Below are positions 1-9,944 of a DNA stretch of 64,000 nt, in pieces. The notes beneath the pieces were generated by a model. The model did no database searches, was not told the DNA's origin, and saw nothing but the letters and a program-made list of their open reading frames with translations. Within the stretch, counting starts at the first letter, position 1, and every line of letters begins with the position of its first letter. Both the position numbers and the translations under genes were made by a program. This stretch comes from Hyaloperonospora brassicae (Eukaryota > Oomycota > Peronosporomycetes > Peronosporales > Peronosporaceae), in NCBI GenBank assembly GCA_947650285.1, contig CANTFL010001223.1, forward strand, positions 1-64,000. The letters are read 5' to 3'.

Positions 1-1649
1 TCCAATAAGGAGATGGGAAGCGATCTCAACGGGGATCGGAGATCCGATCCAACTGTCTCCAGATTGATGGATATGGATCGACCTGAGACAGAGCAATCTG
101 GGACAAGACGACAAATAGAACGATTTCCATGGAGCGATCTGGGACAAGGATCTGGGACCAGGTGATGCGATATGACTCTGCGACGTAGGTGTAACATTCA
201 GCAGATCGGTGACACTCTTTACCAGTCTCTCAAAGGGAGTACTGATTTAGTTTAATTATAGCCCGACCTGGAAGTGTGGATACTCGTGGGAGGCCAGGGA
301 ACTGTTTCAAGACCTGTGAATGGTCTCGTTGATCCTATAAACCCGGGAGGATGATATTGGAGCACGTACGGTGAACAGAAAGCTTTTTACTGCTTAATTA
401 TACCGTACCGATCCTCAACAATCTCTAGTTGCTATCAGATCGGTCATGTTCCCTGCTGATTATGGATATATCGGTGATGGAACTATTGGATTGCAATAAA
501 CATGCTTGTTGAAGGACCAAGAATGATGCCCTAAAATTTCAGATCGAATGAGCCAGCGGAACCCGGTTGAATTGACGTCGCAAAATGGATTTAGACACAT
601 TCGACATTTGGATACTATTTTGGACTTTTCGGTACCAAAATTGGGTATTTGGTACCGTATTTGGAATTTGGTCCCTTTTTGGTGTCTAGGTACGATATCG
701 GGAGTACTGGCGCTATCTATGGATCACAGGTCACGTAATTTCGACACGTGTTCAAGGTGGCGGTCAAGCTTAAAGGTGATATCGACTTGGAGAGTGACCT
801 ACAGTTTGGAATAGTCCTAAGGATAGGATGGCTATTAATTTGGTTGGATAATAAAACAGTTACCGTTTTTACATATAAAGCACGTCGCAGACTTCTCTTC
901 CGGGCAGGATATTTGGCCTCCCGTCGATCAAGAGACTTCGCCGCGCCGTGATTCGTGTACTCACCTTGGATTGTTTGGCCAAGGTGGGGTTAAGGTAACT
1001 CAACTCAACTCAAACTGCTAGGGTAGCAGCAAACAACGGTAAAGGAAAAGATTTTGGTTACAAGATCGCGAGGCGGATCAAGTGGTCAGAAGATCTGGAC
1101 AAGGAGTTCAAGACAAGACCGAGCAAGATCGAAGCGATCTACAAGGCAGATCGGCCCGTTTCATTTTGGCGAAACAGGACACCTATGTGCCCACACTGCG
1201 CACTTCCAGCAAGATCGGCTGATCCCAAGAACAGATCGGACCGATCCTAAGGCAAGGTCGACGCAATACTACTATTTGCTGAGTGAAGATTACCGCACAG
1301 CAAAGACCCCGATCCCGAAGACAAATCGAGATCAGTGTGGTCTAAGATCAAGATCGCGACATCTCCAAATAGAGGTCGTCGCGACTCAAGATTAAGATCG
1401 CAGAACCCCTGTTCGTGGTGTGAAGATTTCCGCACCGGAAGCGAACTCTTAACCTCAAACTCTCAGCGAGATCGACTTCTCCCAAGGCCATTAAGAAGAG
1501 CTCAAGTCAGCCCAACCGACAGGTACACAAGGTGAGAACAAGGCTATACTCCAGGCACGGATCGGAGTACGCCCTCCGTGAGTCTACAAGTCTGGGCAAG
1601 TGTAAAATCGACCCTCACTAAAGCAATATTGTGAGATCGACTTCACCAC
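1..1649 (+). repeat. Decayed copia-like dispersed repeat (LTR/leader/gag region)
   Basis: No gene here can be supported. The part from about 880 to 1600 recurs in diverged form on the opposite strand at 18.6-19.1, 50.6-51.2 and 59.3-59.9 kb. Shared landmarks are cttctcttccgggcagg near 893, an aagatcgcgag...caagtggtcagaag block at 1062-1092, and tgaagatttccgcacc at 1421. A poor zinc-knuckle-like string (FHFGETGH) is encoded near 1160. The first 850 bases are rich in GATC and GGTAC words without an ORF of note. Inference: LTR/leader part of an old Ty1/copia-like element, cut off at about 1650 where the element C LTR remnant starts. Confidence 0.45.
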
Positions 1650-1789
1650 AACTCTTTGAGTCGGGTTCTCTGAACCAAACCTTAGCTCTCTAAGCTGTTG
1701 ACTCTTTTAGTCGAGTTCTCTGAAACTGAAGTTGCTAATTGACCATTAAAGTCTTCCTCTAAACAAAGGAGCTGTGTAGCTCCGCTACA
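1650..1789 (+). repeat. 5' LTR remnant of element C
   Basis: This matches the last part of the family-2 LTR (compare 16700-16850, and 47243-47450 on the other strand). It holds two decayed copies of the roughly 51-bp internal repeat (gagtcgggttctctgaacc type) and ends in ggagctgtgtagctccgctaca-like sequence at 1789. The upstream two thirds are missing and replaced by copia-like sequence. A PBS candidate, TGGTGGCAC, follows at 1792-1800; it is one base off the TGGTAGCAC of elements A, B and D. Confidence 0.8.
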
Positions 1790-1847
1790 CTTGGTGGCAC
1801 TAGTATTCAATCTACGCCTGAGTCGTAACGACTGATCCTCTGTGAGG

Positions 1848-1984
1848 ATGGAGCAATCCACACCCCTCTCTGAGGCCCAAAACGTCGCGCTTGATAAGCT
1901 GGCCGCGGCCGTAGTCTTAGAGTATGTGGAGTTTCTAGCTGCACAAGGTCCCAAAGTGCTCAATGCACGAGTCGAGACCTTCAT
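1848..1984 (+). pseudogene. Element C gag, N-terminal fragment (interrupted)
   Basis: The ATG at 1848 opens a frame starting MEQSTPLSEAQ, which aligns residue for residue with the start of the element D gag (ATG at 47183, - strand). The frame runs into element A at 1985. The rest of the same gag resumes after the second copy of the target duplication at 9950 with MQYEAALLGQVQ. The break is caused by insertion, not by a deletion. Confidence 0.85.
1980..1984. other. Target-site duplication TTCAT, left copy (element A)
   Basis: TTCAT directly precedes the LTR starting TGTAACGG at 1985, and the same five bases follow the other LTR at 9945-9949. A 5-bp duplication is usual for Ty3/gypsy integrases. 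It proves that A inserted whole into C. Confidence 0.95.
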
Positions 1985-2377
1985 TGTAACGGGGCACACC
2001 CTTGCGTGAACTTAACGCAAGGGCTTGGGTGCCCCGGCAGACGTACACGAGGCAAGCGAGGAAGCGTAGGATAAGGAAAAAGTAAAACTGTTATATTAAT
2101 ATAATTAAGTCTTTTAACTACTGTCTCTTTGTTTGACTTAACTTAATTATGCTAATATAACTGAGTGTATGGTGACGTCTCGTCACCACTCATTGCGCGC
2201 GTCTTGCGGCGATTGGTGGGTTGATATCATCAAGATATCAACCAATGAACAGACTCTTTGGTCGACCATTCAATATCACCACTTTGGTGATATTGTTCAA
2301 AGAATATTCAACTTAATATTCTTTATTGTCATTATCTTCTAAATGACAATTTCCATGTAACGGGCTGCCCCGTTACA
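1985..2377 (-). repeat. 3' LTR of element A
   Basis: 393 bp with TG...CA ends (TGTAACGG...CGTTACA). Almost all of it can fold: perfect inverted repeats lie at 1999-2023, 2171-2187, 2219-2243, 2271-2295, 2299-2324, 2325-2350 and 2356-2377, and an imperfect long one spans 2088-2160. The last is a TG...CA-like miniature palindrome at the LTR tip. Confidence 0.96.
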
Positions 2378-2390
2378 TCAACCCCCTTTA
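2378..2390 (-). other. Polypurine tract of element A
   Basis: Read on the - strand this is TAAAGGGGGTTGA, directly against the 3' LTR. The position and composition fit a plus-strand priming site. Element B has the equivalent at 35006-35017. Confidence 0.85.
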
Positions 2391-2508
2391 CTGATAGTCA
2401 CCGTGTGACTATCGAAAAATATGGCGGCCACCCGTTTGCCACCATTGGGACAGGGAGCACTTGTTGGGTCCGTTCCATTCACTTTCCACCCGACCTCGCA
2501 TAGTTAAC
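2391..2508 (+). promoter_or_regulatory. Leader of the opposite-strand ORF in element A, with hairpin and Inr-like motif
   Basis: Between the polypurine tract and the aORF ATG lies a perfect 9-bp hairpin (2393-2413). TCACTTT at 2479-2485 fits the oomycete initiator pattern YCAYTYY. In element B a TCACTCC match lies at 34910-34916, at the same 24-nt distance from the aORF ATG. The leader (atggcggccac, cattgggacagggagcac) is conserved between copies although it is non-coding in pol. That this is a promoter is inference. Confidence 0.4.
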
Positions 2509-4114
2509 ATGTCTATGCGGGGCGACTCAAGAGCCGCACAGCCCGGTGCTGTGCCAGCCTCTGCAGCAGACGATTCGTCGTCTGCTGCTCTTTCTTCTCC
2601 TGCAGCAACAGGTGCTGCAGGTGCACGCGGCACCTTACCGCGTGCTCATGATGACCCTGACGTCGAGGTCATCTATTCTGGCGAGACAGACGTGTCTGAC
2701 TCGGGCAATGCTCCAGAGGCGTCTCGCTCACCGGCGACGCCTCAGTATTTGCCAAGGCCACTGCCTAACGAACGGACTCGTGATTTGCATCACAGTCTGT
2801 TCTGCAATGATGAAGATGATCAGATTGGTGGGGAATATCATTCCTTACCACCGCCGGCTCGTGCCTCTTCGCACGAGCGTGATGACGATGGCGTGAGCCA
2901 TCGTCAATCTGGGAGCCGTGGTACAACAAAGGCACCACTGTGAAGCGTGATGAGCTGAAGCCGTGGTGTTTGCCCGAACGGCTCTTTAATAGCTTGTCTC
3001 ACGAGACAAGCCAACACCATCGAATACCCTTATTCGATGCGACTGAGCTTCACGGCTTGAGTCCCAGCGCGAAGAACTTTCGCGCTGAGGAAGACTTTTA
3101 TCTCGATGTCTTCCTTAGACATCGATGGTACAACAGCAACCAAAAGCGTGACAAAGCCTCGCTTTTGGCTGCGTGGAACGCGTTCGTCCAAAACGTAAAT
3201 AATTTTGGACGAGAAGGGTGGCTTAAGAAACTTGAGGCAGTACGCCTCAGGTTCGAAAAGCGAACGCCAACCGGTGCCAGGTACCGGTTGCATCGTTTAT
3301 CAAGTGAGGTCGGCATTCCATGCCTCACTTGGAGAGACCCTTGTGCGAGTTGTGCTGACAACTCGCAACGTGCGCAGAGGGACGTGTATTCCCTAAGTTC
3401 GCCCTGGGGAAGGGCACAAATCTCGGCTGAGATGCGTGACGCGATTGCAAACTTGCAATCCGTCTACAAGCGCCAAAAGCGCGTGTTTACCGATAGTCCC
3501 TCGGACCAATCGGATGAGTCTCGTCATACTGGCGGACGAGACCTTCAACATCCATCAACAGCTGAGAGCGGGGCTCCCAGCTGTTCCAAGAGGGTGGATA
3601 CCCCCGGCACTGGACGAGGTAGCTTGTCCTTGATCCTGAATCGTCACGGTGGTTCAAGATACGCTCCACTAGAAAGCGTTGACCACCATGAGAATCCACC
3701 AAAGGATGTGGTGGAGGAGGAAAGACCTCCTCCAGATGATTCTGCTCACCATCTCGACCCTTACGAGATGGATCGCGCAATCGATGAATTGCGCGATGAC
3801 TTGAAGCATAAGCGCGACCGGCGCTACGCTTTGACTGATACCGTGCGGAAGAACCGCAAGGATCGCGAGGCTGATCGGGCGAGAGACCGCGCCGATTACG
3901 TCAAAGCGCAGCTTCAGGTCGAGCGGGATGCCGCTCCCTATTCGGCGAGATGGCGACAGCTCGCGGGGAGATATCTCGGTTGAGTTCCGAGGTATCTTAC
4001 CTGCGCGACCAGACGGATCGTCTGGAGCGCGAACGCAAGAACTTGATGGATGTTCTTGAACGTGGGGGCTATCTTCATCGGAAGAAGAAGGCTCGTACTG
4101 ACAGTACGGTCTGA
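2509..4114 (+). pseudogene. aORF of element A: accessory protein encoded opposite pol (two frameshifts)
   Basis: This ORF converges on pol and overlaps its last 630 or so bases. It starts at the ATG at 2509 (MSMRGDS). The N-terminal 140 residues are acidic, Ser/Ala-rich and probably disordered (DDPDVEVIYSGE). A conserved core of about 170 residues follows (KRDELKPWCLPERL, FYLDVFLRHRWYNSNQ). A charged, coiled-coil-like C-terminal part ends in a basic RKKKAR patch. One-base deletions near 2930 and 3931, compared with element B, break it; without them it would be about 535 codons. I recognise no family and assign no function. Copy B breaks at a different place, so the ancestor had one long frame. 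Confidence 0.75.
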
Positions 4115-4712
4115 GTCGCCCCACGTAAAACGTAGGATGCGTGCGCATCTTACGTGGCAATTCGATCGTGTATGCATTGCCCTTGCGATGCAACACTCGA
4201 AATGGCCCAATGTACTTCGGCAGTAGTTTACTACTGCCGAAACTAGTGACTGCATGTCTAGGTAAGTTTACCATAGAAAGTAGTACTAGGTCGTTAACTT
4301 TAAATGAAAGAACATTTGCTCGTTCATTCTTGTCTGCGTTCCGTTTCTGAAGATCCACCGCATTTGCGATGGAGTCTTGAACGAAGCGGACTACCGCTTC
4401 TCGAGTCAGCAGGAAGTTCTCTGCTGACTCGTTGTTTTGTCTTTCAGTGCGCTTCGTGCGCACTGCTAAGAGATTGTTCTCAGCGAGGTTGTCTTCTTCC
4501 TCGCTGGCATAATCGTTGACGATGCTGAATATACCAGTATCTTCATCATCATCCGAGTCAATATTAGCGTCGTCGCTATTATTGAGGTGATCTTCTTCAT
4601 CGATGTCGATCTGATTGACATCGGCATCATACGTGACGACGTTAGCGTCGACACGTGATGAGCAAGAGCCAAAACGGTTTTTGCTCGAGCGAGTCCCTCC
4701 CCCCTTATCCAA
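3487..4712 (-). pseudogene. Element A integrase C-terminal part and chromodomain (frameshifted)
   Basis: This is the 3' end of pol. An acidic, Asp-rich linker (DIDEEDHLNNSDD, SDDDEDTG) comes first. The integrase C-terminal module follows, with the GPF(R)V-like motif (LPKYIGPFRVLHR, THPTFYVGRLRPY). A chromodomain (QRFLVERILNHRDD, RGYPPSWNSWEP) reaches the stop at 3487. A one-base change near 3931 splits the frame, so the chromodomain sits in the second frame (3487-3780). Chromodomains steer chromovirus integration by reading histone marks (family knowledge). The antisense strand of this stretch is aORF. Confidence 0.85.
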
Positions 4713-5343
4713 GAGTCACACTCTAAAAGGGCGGGCACACGTGGATGGCGTAAGCCATTCACGTTAAACGGTGTATGCTGGGTGGAAGCATGCACCAAAT
4801 TATTGATGGCGAATTCCACCATGGGTAGGAAATCGCTCCAACTCGGAAACGAGTGGACATATCCTCGAAATATCTCTTCGAGTAAACGGCTCGCACGTTC
4901 CGTCTGACCATATGTTTCCGGATGGTCAGAAGTAGACATCTTCAATCGTGTTCCCAATGTGCGGAACACGGATTGCCGAAATGCCACCGTGAACCGAGGG
5001 TCACGATCGGATACGAGTTCACGGGGTAACCCGTGGAGTCTAAAGATCGTGTCAAGCAAGACACGAGCACAACCTTCAGCCTTGATCGACTCAGGGACAG
5101 CAGCAAGATGGACCATCTTGCTGAATCAGTCAACAAACACAAGAATACCATTGTTCTTGTGAGCGTCTTCGGGAAACCCGAAGACGAAGTCCATTGAAAC
5201 GGACTGCCAGCACTCTGTCGGAACAGGCAGAGGCTGCAATGGCGCACGGGATGAAGGACTAGGCTTCACCCGTTGACAAACTTCTCAAGCACGTATGTAC
5301 TTGCGAACAAACTGATACTGGCGGAACCAGTAAAAGTCACGAC
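4713..5343 (-). pseudogene. Element A integrase, zinc-binding and catalytic core remnants
   Basis: A core with SDRDPRF and QTER (second Asp and Glu of the DDE triad, spaced as D-x35-E) is readable from 5116 downwards; SMDFVFGF with the first Asp lies near 5195 in another frame. The HHCC zinc region (5260-5400) is reached only after a further shift. Compared with element B there are point changes (GQTERAS, YGQ) and at least two frame breaks. The enzyme would join LTR cDNA to host DNA; here it is dead. Confidence 0.85.
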
Positions 5344-6234
5344 TTATTGTGAGGTAAGTCTTTTCCCTTCCACGATGGCCGCTTGTTGGTGCATCGTGGC
5401 ACTCATACATGATGCGTAAACGCAAATCATGATGAGCGAGTACGACGACACGAGGCGTGTCACCGCAGCAGCTGTATAGTACAGCAATCCGTTACGCGTT
5501 GTGTACCGATCCGATGAGGATCGGTACAAAGCTGGTAAATCCCTCATGGATTTACTGGATGGATTCAATAGATAATCCATCAATCGCAGAAGACCCTTAT
5601 CTTCCGCGTATGACTTTCGTTCGTCGTCAAGTAAGTTTGACGACGGAACACTGGCTGTCAGTGTCGCAACAGTGGTCTTTTCCTCACTGTTGATTTGTGC
5701 GACCGGCTCGAAATCGGGCCGGCGCGAGAGCGCATCAGCGACGACGTTTGGTCGTCTTGGTTTATACTCCGCGAAGAAAGACAGCCACCTCGCCATTCTC
5801 TGCGAGAGGTGTGGGCGGTTTACGGCCGTGCGTAATGACGCATGGTCTGTATAGACGATGAACGGTCTATCTCCGAGGAGATAGACGCGAAACTTAGCCA
5901 GTGCGTACTTCATGGCAAGGAGTTCCTTGTCATGCACTGGGTAATTGCGCTCAGCTGCCTGCAGCTGACGCGACTGATAACAGATAACGCGCTCCGCGCC
6001 AACTGCGTCGAAATGCATTAACGCACAGCCGATTGCGAAATCGCTGGCGTCACAGACCACATGAAATGGTCTGTCCTGATCTGCAATCGCCAAGATCGGC
6101 GATTGCATCAAGCTTTGCTTGATACCCTCAAAGGAACTCTGGCACTCAGCGTTCCATGACCACTTGACATTTTTCTTGAGCAAGCAAGAAAGATGAACAG
6201 TCGTCTCGGCGTAGTTGCGCGAGTACTTGTTCAA
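5344..6234 (-). pseudogene. Element A RNase H and connection domain
   Basis: 296-codon open piece. It begins after the thumb (KYSRNYAET) and has the Ty3-type RNase H motifs DASDFAIG, NYPVHDKELLA and YTDHASLRTA, then the tether ADALSRRPDFEPV. It would degrade RNA in RNA:DNA hybrids during cDNA synthesis. The frame is lost after NGLLYYTA, where element B continues into the integrase zinc domain. The upstream RT ends one frame away (6243), from a one-base deletion near 6258. Confidence 0.9.
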
Positions 6235-6242
6235 GTACGCCG

Positions 6243-7547
6243 CTAGACCAAGGAACTTCCTAGTCCCTTGACATCGACTGGCACTGGCCAGTCGGTGATC
6301 GCCTTGATCTTTTCGGGATCTGGGCGTACACCGCGTTTACCCACGATGCACCCAAGAAGTGGTATATCGCTAGCCGCAAATATACACTTCTTGATATTTG
6401 CATACAACTTATGCTTGCGCATAAGTTGAAGAACCTGACGAACGTGAGTTCTGTGAACTTCAACGTCCGTCTTTCCGTCCATAGCCCGACTATGGACGAA
6501 CACATCGTCGAAGTAACTCGGTGCGAAATCACGCACCGGTCTCAACAGATTTGTGACACATCTGTTGAATGTTGCAGGGGCGTTGCTCAGCCCCTGTGGC
6601 ATAGCTAGCCACTCCCACAGCATACCGCTGGGGGTACTCACTGCCGTGAACGGGATGTCCCGTTCACGCATGAGGAATTGATAGAACCCATCCATCCTCT
6701 CCATGGACGAAAAGGTGGTACTCTTTGACATACCATCTATGATTACGTCCTTCCTCTGTATCGGCGTCTGAGCCGGTACCGTTGCAGCATTCAATTTTTT
6801 TAATGCTTGCACTATCCGCCATCCTCCTGTGGCCTTTCGCACACAGAAGGTCGGAGAGCTGTGAGGGGATGTTGATTCCCTCACATGGCCCGCTGCTAAG
6901 CGATCGGTAAAGAACTTGTCGATCGCTAGTACTTGTTCACGAGGCAGTGGCCACTGCTTCATGACACAGTACTTCGATCCCGGTTTGAGCTCGATCTCGT
7001 GTCGAGTGCCTTTGTCCTTAGGCAACTCGCAAGGTACGGATTCAAAGAATACGTCCTTGAATTCGATCAAATCCTTATACAAAGTATTTGCCTGAAGCGA
7101 CTCCCAGGATTGAGACGTGTATCGCCCAATCCGAGTCTTCTCATCGAGGACACTTTCGTCCATCGATGAGCTGCTGAGAACCCGTTCGTTCTCAGCAAAT
7201 ACTGTTGCCGACCAAAAATCGGTCATATACTCATCCTCCGAGACGAGTACACATATCTGCTTGACTTTTCCACTGCATAGATCACGCAAGAACCGTTTCG
7301 GTTCTAGCGTTGGTAACTGATTTATCTCCGAAGTTAACTTCGGAGGCACAATCAGATCAAGCGTATAAGCGCCTACGCTTGATCCGTCATTAACCAAGAC
7401 GTTTAACGTCTCGGTTTCTTCCTGGGAACTTGCTTCCACAGGTTGCTGAGGGCCTGATCCCTCATCAATTGACTCTTGAGGAATTCCTTCCTCAAGTACG
7501 TGGGGACTTATTCCCTCGACGTCTTCTGACTGTGGCTGTGCACCCAC
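6243..7547 (-). pseudogene. Element A reverse transcriptase with N-terminal linker
   Basis: 434-codon piece. An acidic linker after the protease (residues 1-170) is followed by RT: KYCVMKQWPLPREQ, PTFCVRKATGGWRIV, SSMERMDGFYQFLM and YFDDVFVHSR. The last holds the catalytic Asp pair, still intact. After PEKIKAITDWPVPVDVKG a one-base deletion ends the frame at 6243. By RT motifs it is a chromovirus-type Ty3/gypsy enzyme. It is the least damaged RT region of family 1 in the window. Confidence 0.93.
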
Positions 7548-8366
7548 ATTCAGGGACCGATCCTCTACGGTCGACTCTCCAGTCGACCTAGGATTTCCAT
7601 GTTGCCCTTTGGAAGCAACAGGTTTCTTCCCGTAAGATGATGCCCGCTAGGCATGCATCCATGTCCCGGTCCGCTCGACTTATTCGAGTGGTGGAACTTC
7701 GGCGCAGCCTGTACTCATGTACAGCCGCCGGGAGCTTGCTCCACAGCGTAGTGATCAACTACACTGTGATCTTGTGCAGTCGTGCTAACGACCGTACCGC
7801 AAGTGAGGCCATCGCACTCACTCGTAGAACATCCACACGCTTGTGGATGCTCCAAGATGTTCATCATATGGCCATCTGATGAACAAGCGGCAAGCATCTT
7901 CACGGATCGATGCTGCCAGCTCACCCTTGGCTCGTTTCTTCTGAGCCAAGGAAATCCCAGGATGACATCAAATTTGTCATCCAGATCCAGTACGATGAAG
8001 TCATCATCGTACTGTTCGCCCTCCAACGTGTAGTGGATTCCTACTACACGTTTCTCAACGGTAATCGATGCGCCTCTTGCAAGGCGCACCGTCATCCTCG
8101 TGAGGAGAATGTCGCGCTCAACGAGCTTGAGACTACGACCCTCTAGCGACTGGCGTCGACAAAGTTATTCGACCCCCCACAGTCTACTAGGGCAAGAAGC
8201 GACAAATCATTTGTCGCTTCCGACTTCAAGGTGATGAGCGAAACGTCATCACCAGGTGCAGAGACACACAATGATTGTGTATCTGGAGCAACTTTCGTCA
8301 AGAGATTTGCAAATTCTCTTGAGGTTGCTGGATCAGTAGGGCGCTCCGCCCCTACTGACCCCGTCC
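7548..8366 (-). pseudogene. Element A protease region (frameshifted)
   Basis: The part at 7715-8095 encodes MTVRLARGAS and LDDKFDVILGFPWLRR, the second half of a retropepsin-like fold. The active-site loop DCGGSNN lies near 8180, but a one-base deletion (tttgtcgac against tttgttcgac in B) separates the two. The frame is -1 relative to gag, as needed for frameshift expression. The remaining linker down to 7548 repeats the element B sequence with indels. Confidence 0.75.
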
Positions 8367-8373
8367 ATTTTTT
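8334..8373 (-). promoter_or_regulatory. Gag-pol -1 frameshift cassette, element A
   Basis: On the - strand the heptamer A AAA AAT (8367-8373) is in the gag frame. It is followed by a 9-nt spacer and a hairpin with an 8-bp perfect stem (8334-8341 with 8350-8357) that contains the gag stop TAG. It is identical to the element B cassette. See the entry at 29003 for the frame test. Confidence 0.8.
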
Positions 8374-9507
8374 GATGGTCCGTCTCGCTGTTGCGGCTTC
8401 GCAACAGCGCTGGACCCACGCCCATTGCCCTTTCTGGCAAATGGTCGTCCATTTCGCTCAGTACTGTTTGGTACTAGGCGTGGAGCACTACACTCGTATG
8501 CGAAGTGCCCTAACTTCTGACAGCGATTGCACTTCTGCAATCGCTTGTTGTTTGAAGAGCGAGGTCTCTCGCTCTCAACATAGCAGAGGTCCATTGGTTC
8601 TGGACCTCCGATCTCTTGTCGTCTCGGTAGAAGATAAGAGTTTGAGCTAGCATGAGCCTGTCTCATGCTAAAGTCTTCCTGTTCCGCGGCTGATATCGCA
8701 TCTTCCAGCGTATACAGCTCAAGGCGGAACAGGTGGCTCCTGACGGGCCTTTCAGCGAGCCCTTGCATGAACGCCGTAATCAACGTGTGTTCATGAACTG
8801 GTTTAGCAGTTATACTACTCGCGAGGAGTCGTATATGTTGAGCGTAAGCGTGCACATCACGCTTACCCTGCTTGAGTTTCAGGAGCTCAGAACGAGCCCT
8901 GAACTCAGCCCGTGGCGGCTCAAACGTTTGTCTGAGCCGGGACTTGAAGTCATCTAGCAACCTAAACACATGTGGGTTGCTACTTTTGAGCCCCAGGGAC
9001 CAAGTTTTGGCACGCCCTGTCAAGTGGGTTCTGAGCAAATGTGAGTTTCATTTGCTCATCTTCGACGCGACGAGCCCTTAAGGCTCTGTCGAGTTCGACA
9101 AACCATAGTAAAAGGGAGTCCTACGGGACTTCACTGTACTTGGAGATGTCAACCTTCATGACCTCGGGACGACGCATATGTGCCGTCCCGCCCACAGCAG
9201 CATGGAATTGATGCTGTCTCAACAGCTCTGTCTGTTGATCACCGAGTTCTCTCAACAGCTCGGCCTGTTGAGAGCCTTGCTGGTGAAGCAAGGCTGCTTT
9301 CTCCCTTTCGGCGACAAGTTCACTTTGTATGAACTTGGCTATAGCGGCATGTTATTGGTTTCTGTCTAGACACTCTAACATGGCGCTAATGGCGAACTCG
9401 CCTACGGTAGAACTCATTCGTTCTACCGCACTCCATTCGATGTCACTCAAATGGTTAAACCCTTCACGCGTGGCGTGAAAGGTCTTTTCATCATCCAACA
9501 TGTTCAT
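8352..9507 (-). pseudogene. Element A gag
   Basis: Starts at the ATG at 9507 (MNMLDDE). An in-frame TAA at 9352-9354, after 51 codons, is shared with element B. A one-base insertion near 9036 breaks the capsid region. From 9038 to the stop the frame is open: capsid-like RLRQTFEPPRAEF, then a CCHC zinc knuckle CNRCQKLGHFAYEC, then a basic tail. The product would form the virus-like particle and bind the RNA. Confidence 0.88.
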
Positions 9508-9533
9508 GTTGGATGCTGTGGTCCTTGGAAGTA

Positions 9534-9549
9534 CTACAAAGTGCTACCA
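9534..9549 (-). other. Primer binding site, element A
   Basis: TGGTAGCACTTTGTAG, two bases inside the 5' LTR on the - strand. The TGGTAGC start fits pairing with a tRNA ending GCUACCA, as initiator Met tRNAs do. The tRNA cannot be named without an oomycete tRNA set. Confidence 0.7.
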
Positions 9550-9551
9550 GG

Positions 9552-9944
9552 TGTAACGGGGCACACTCTTGCGTGAACTTAACGCAAGGGCTTGGGTGCC
9601 CCGACAGACGTACACGAGGCAAACGAGGAAGCGTAGGATAAGGAAAAAGTAAAACTGTTATATTAATATAATTAAGTCTTTTAACTACTGTCTCTTTGTT
9701 TGACTTAACTTAATTATGCTAATATAACTGAGTGTATGGTGACGTCTCGTCACTACTCATTGCGCGCGTCTTGCGGCGATTGGTGGGTTGATATCATCAA
9801 GATATCAACCAATGAACAGACTCTTTGGTCGACCATTCAATATCACCACTTTGGTGATATTGTTCAAAGAATATTCAACTTAATATTCTTTATTGTCATT
9901 GTTTCTTTAGTGACAATTTCCATGTAACGGGCTGCCCCGTTTCA
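9552..9944 (-). repeat. 5' LTR of element A
   Basis: 393 bp, the same length as the copy at 1985-2377. Differences are scattered, with a cluster near 9896-9913. The tip reads CGTTTCA instead of CGTTACA. It carries the same set of inverted repeats as the 3' LTR. Confidence 0.96.

Larger units (their letters stand above)
1985..9944 (-). mobile_element. Element A: family-1 Ty3/gypsy chromovirus, near full length, nested in C
   Basis: 7960 bp with two 393-bp LTRs that differ at about 11 positions by eye, flanked by a perfect TTCAT duplication. On the - strand the order is 5' LTR (9552-9944), PBS, gag, protease, RT, RNase H, integrase, chromodomain, polypurine tract, 3' LTR (1985-2377). An accessory ORF runs on the + strand from 2509. 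The closest relative in the window is element B (27433-35410). Several single-base indels break gag, protease, RT/RNase H, integrase and chromodomain, so no protein is intact. As the insert it is younger than element C. Confidence 0.97.

Noticed and set aside
748..951. Short frames in the first kilobase as genes
   Set aside because: Overlapping and unconserved in the other copies of the copia-like repeat.
1999..2377. Could the regularly spaced hairpins be a CRISPR array?
   Set aside because: The repeats are different inverted repeats, not direct repeats with unique spacers, and they lie within an LTR.
3098..3361. Minus-strand frames of 87 codons in element A
   Set aside because: Shadow frames of aORF in its part outside pol; not conserved as coding in element B.
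5672..5854. Plus-strand frames within element A pol
   Set aside because: Reverse shadows of RNase H; open only because hairpin-rich sequence has few stops on either strand.
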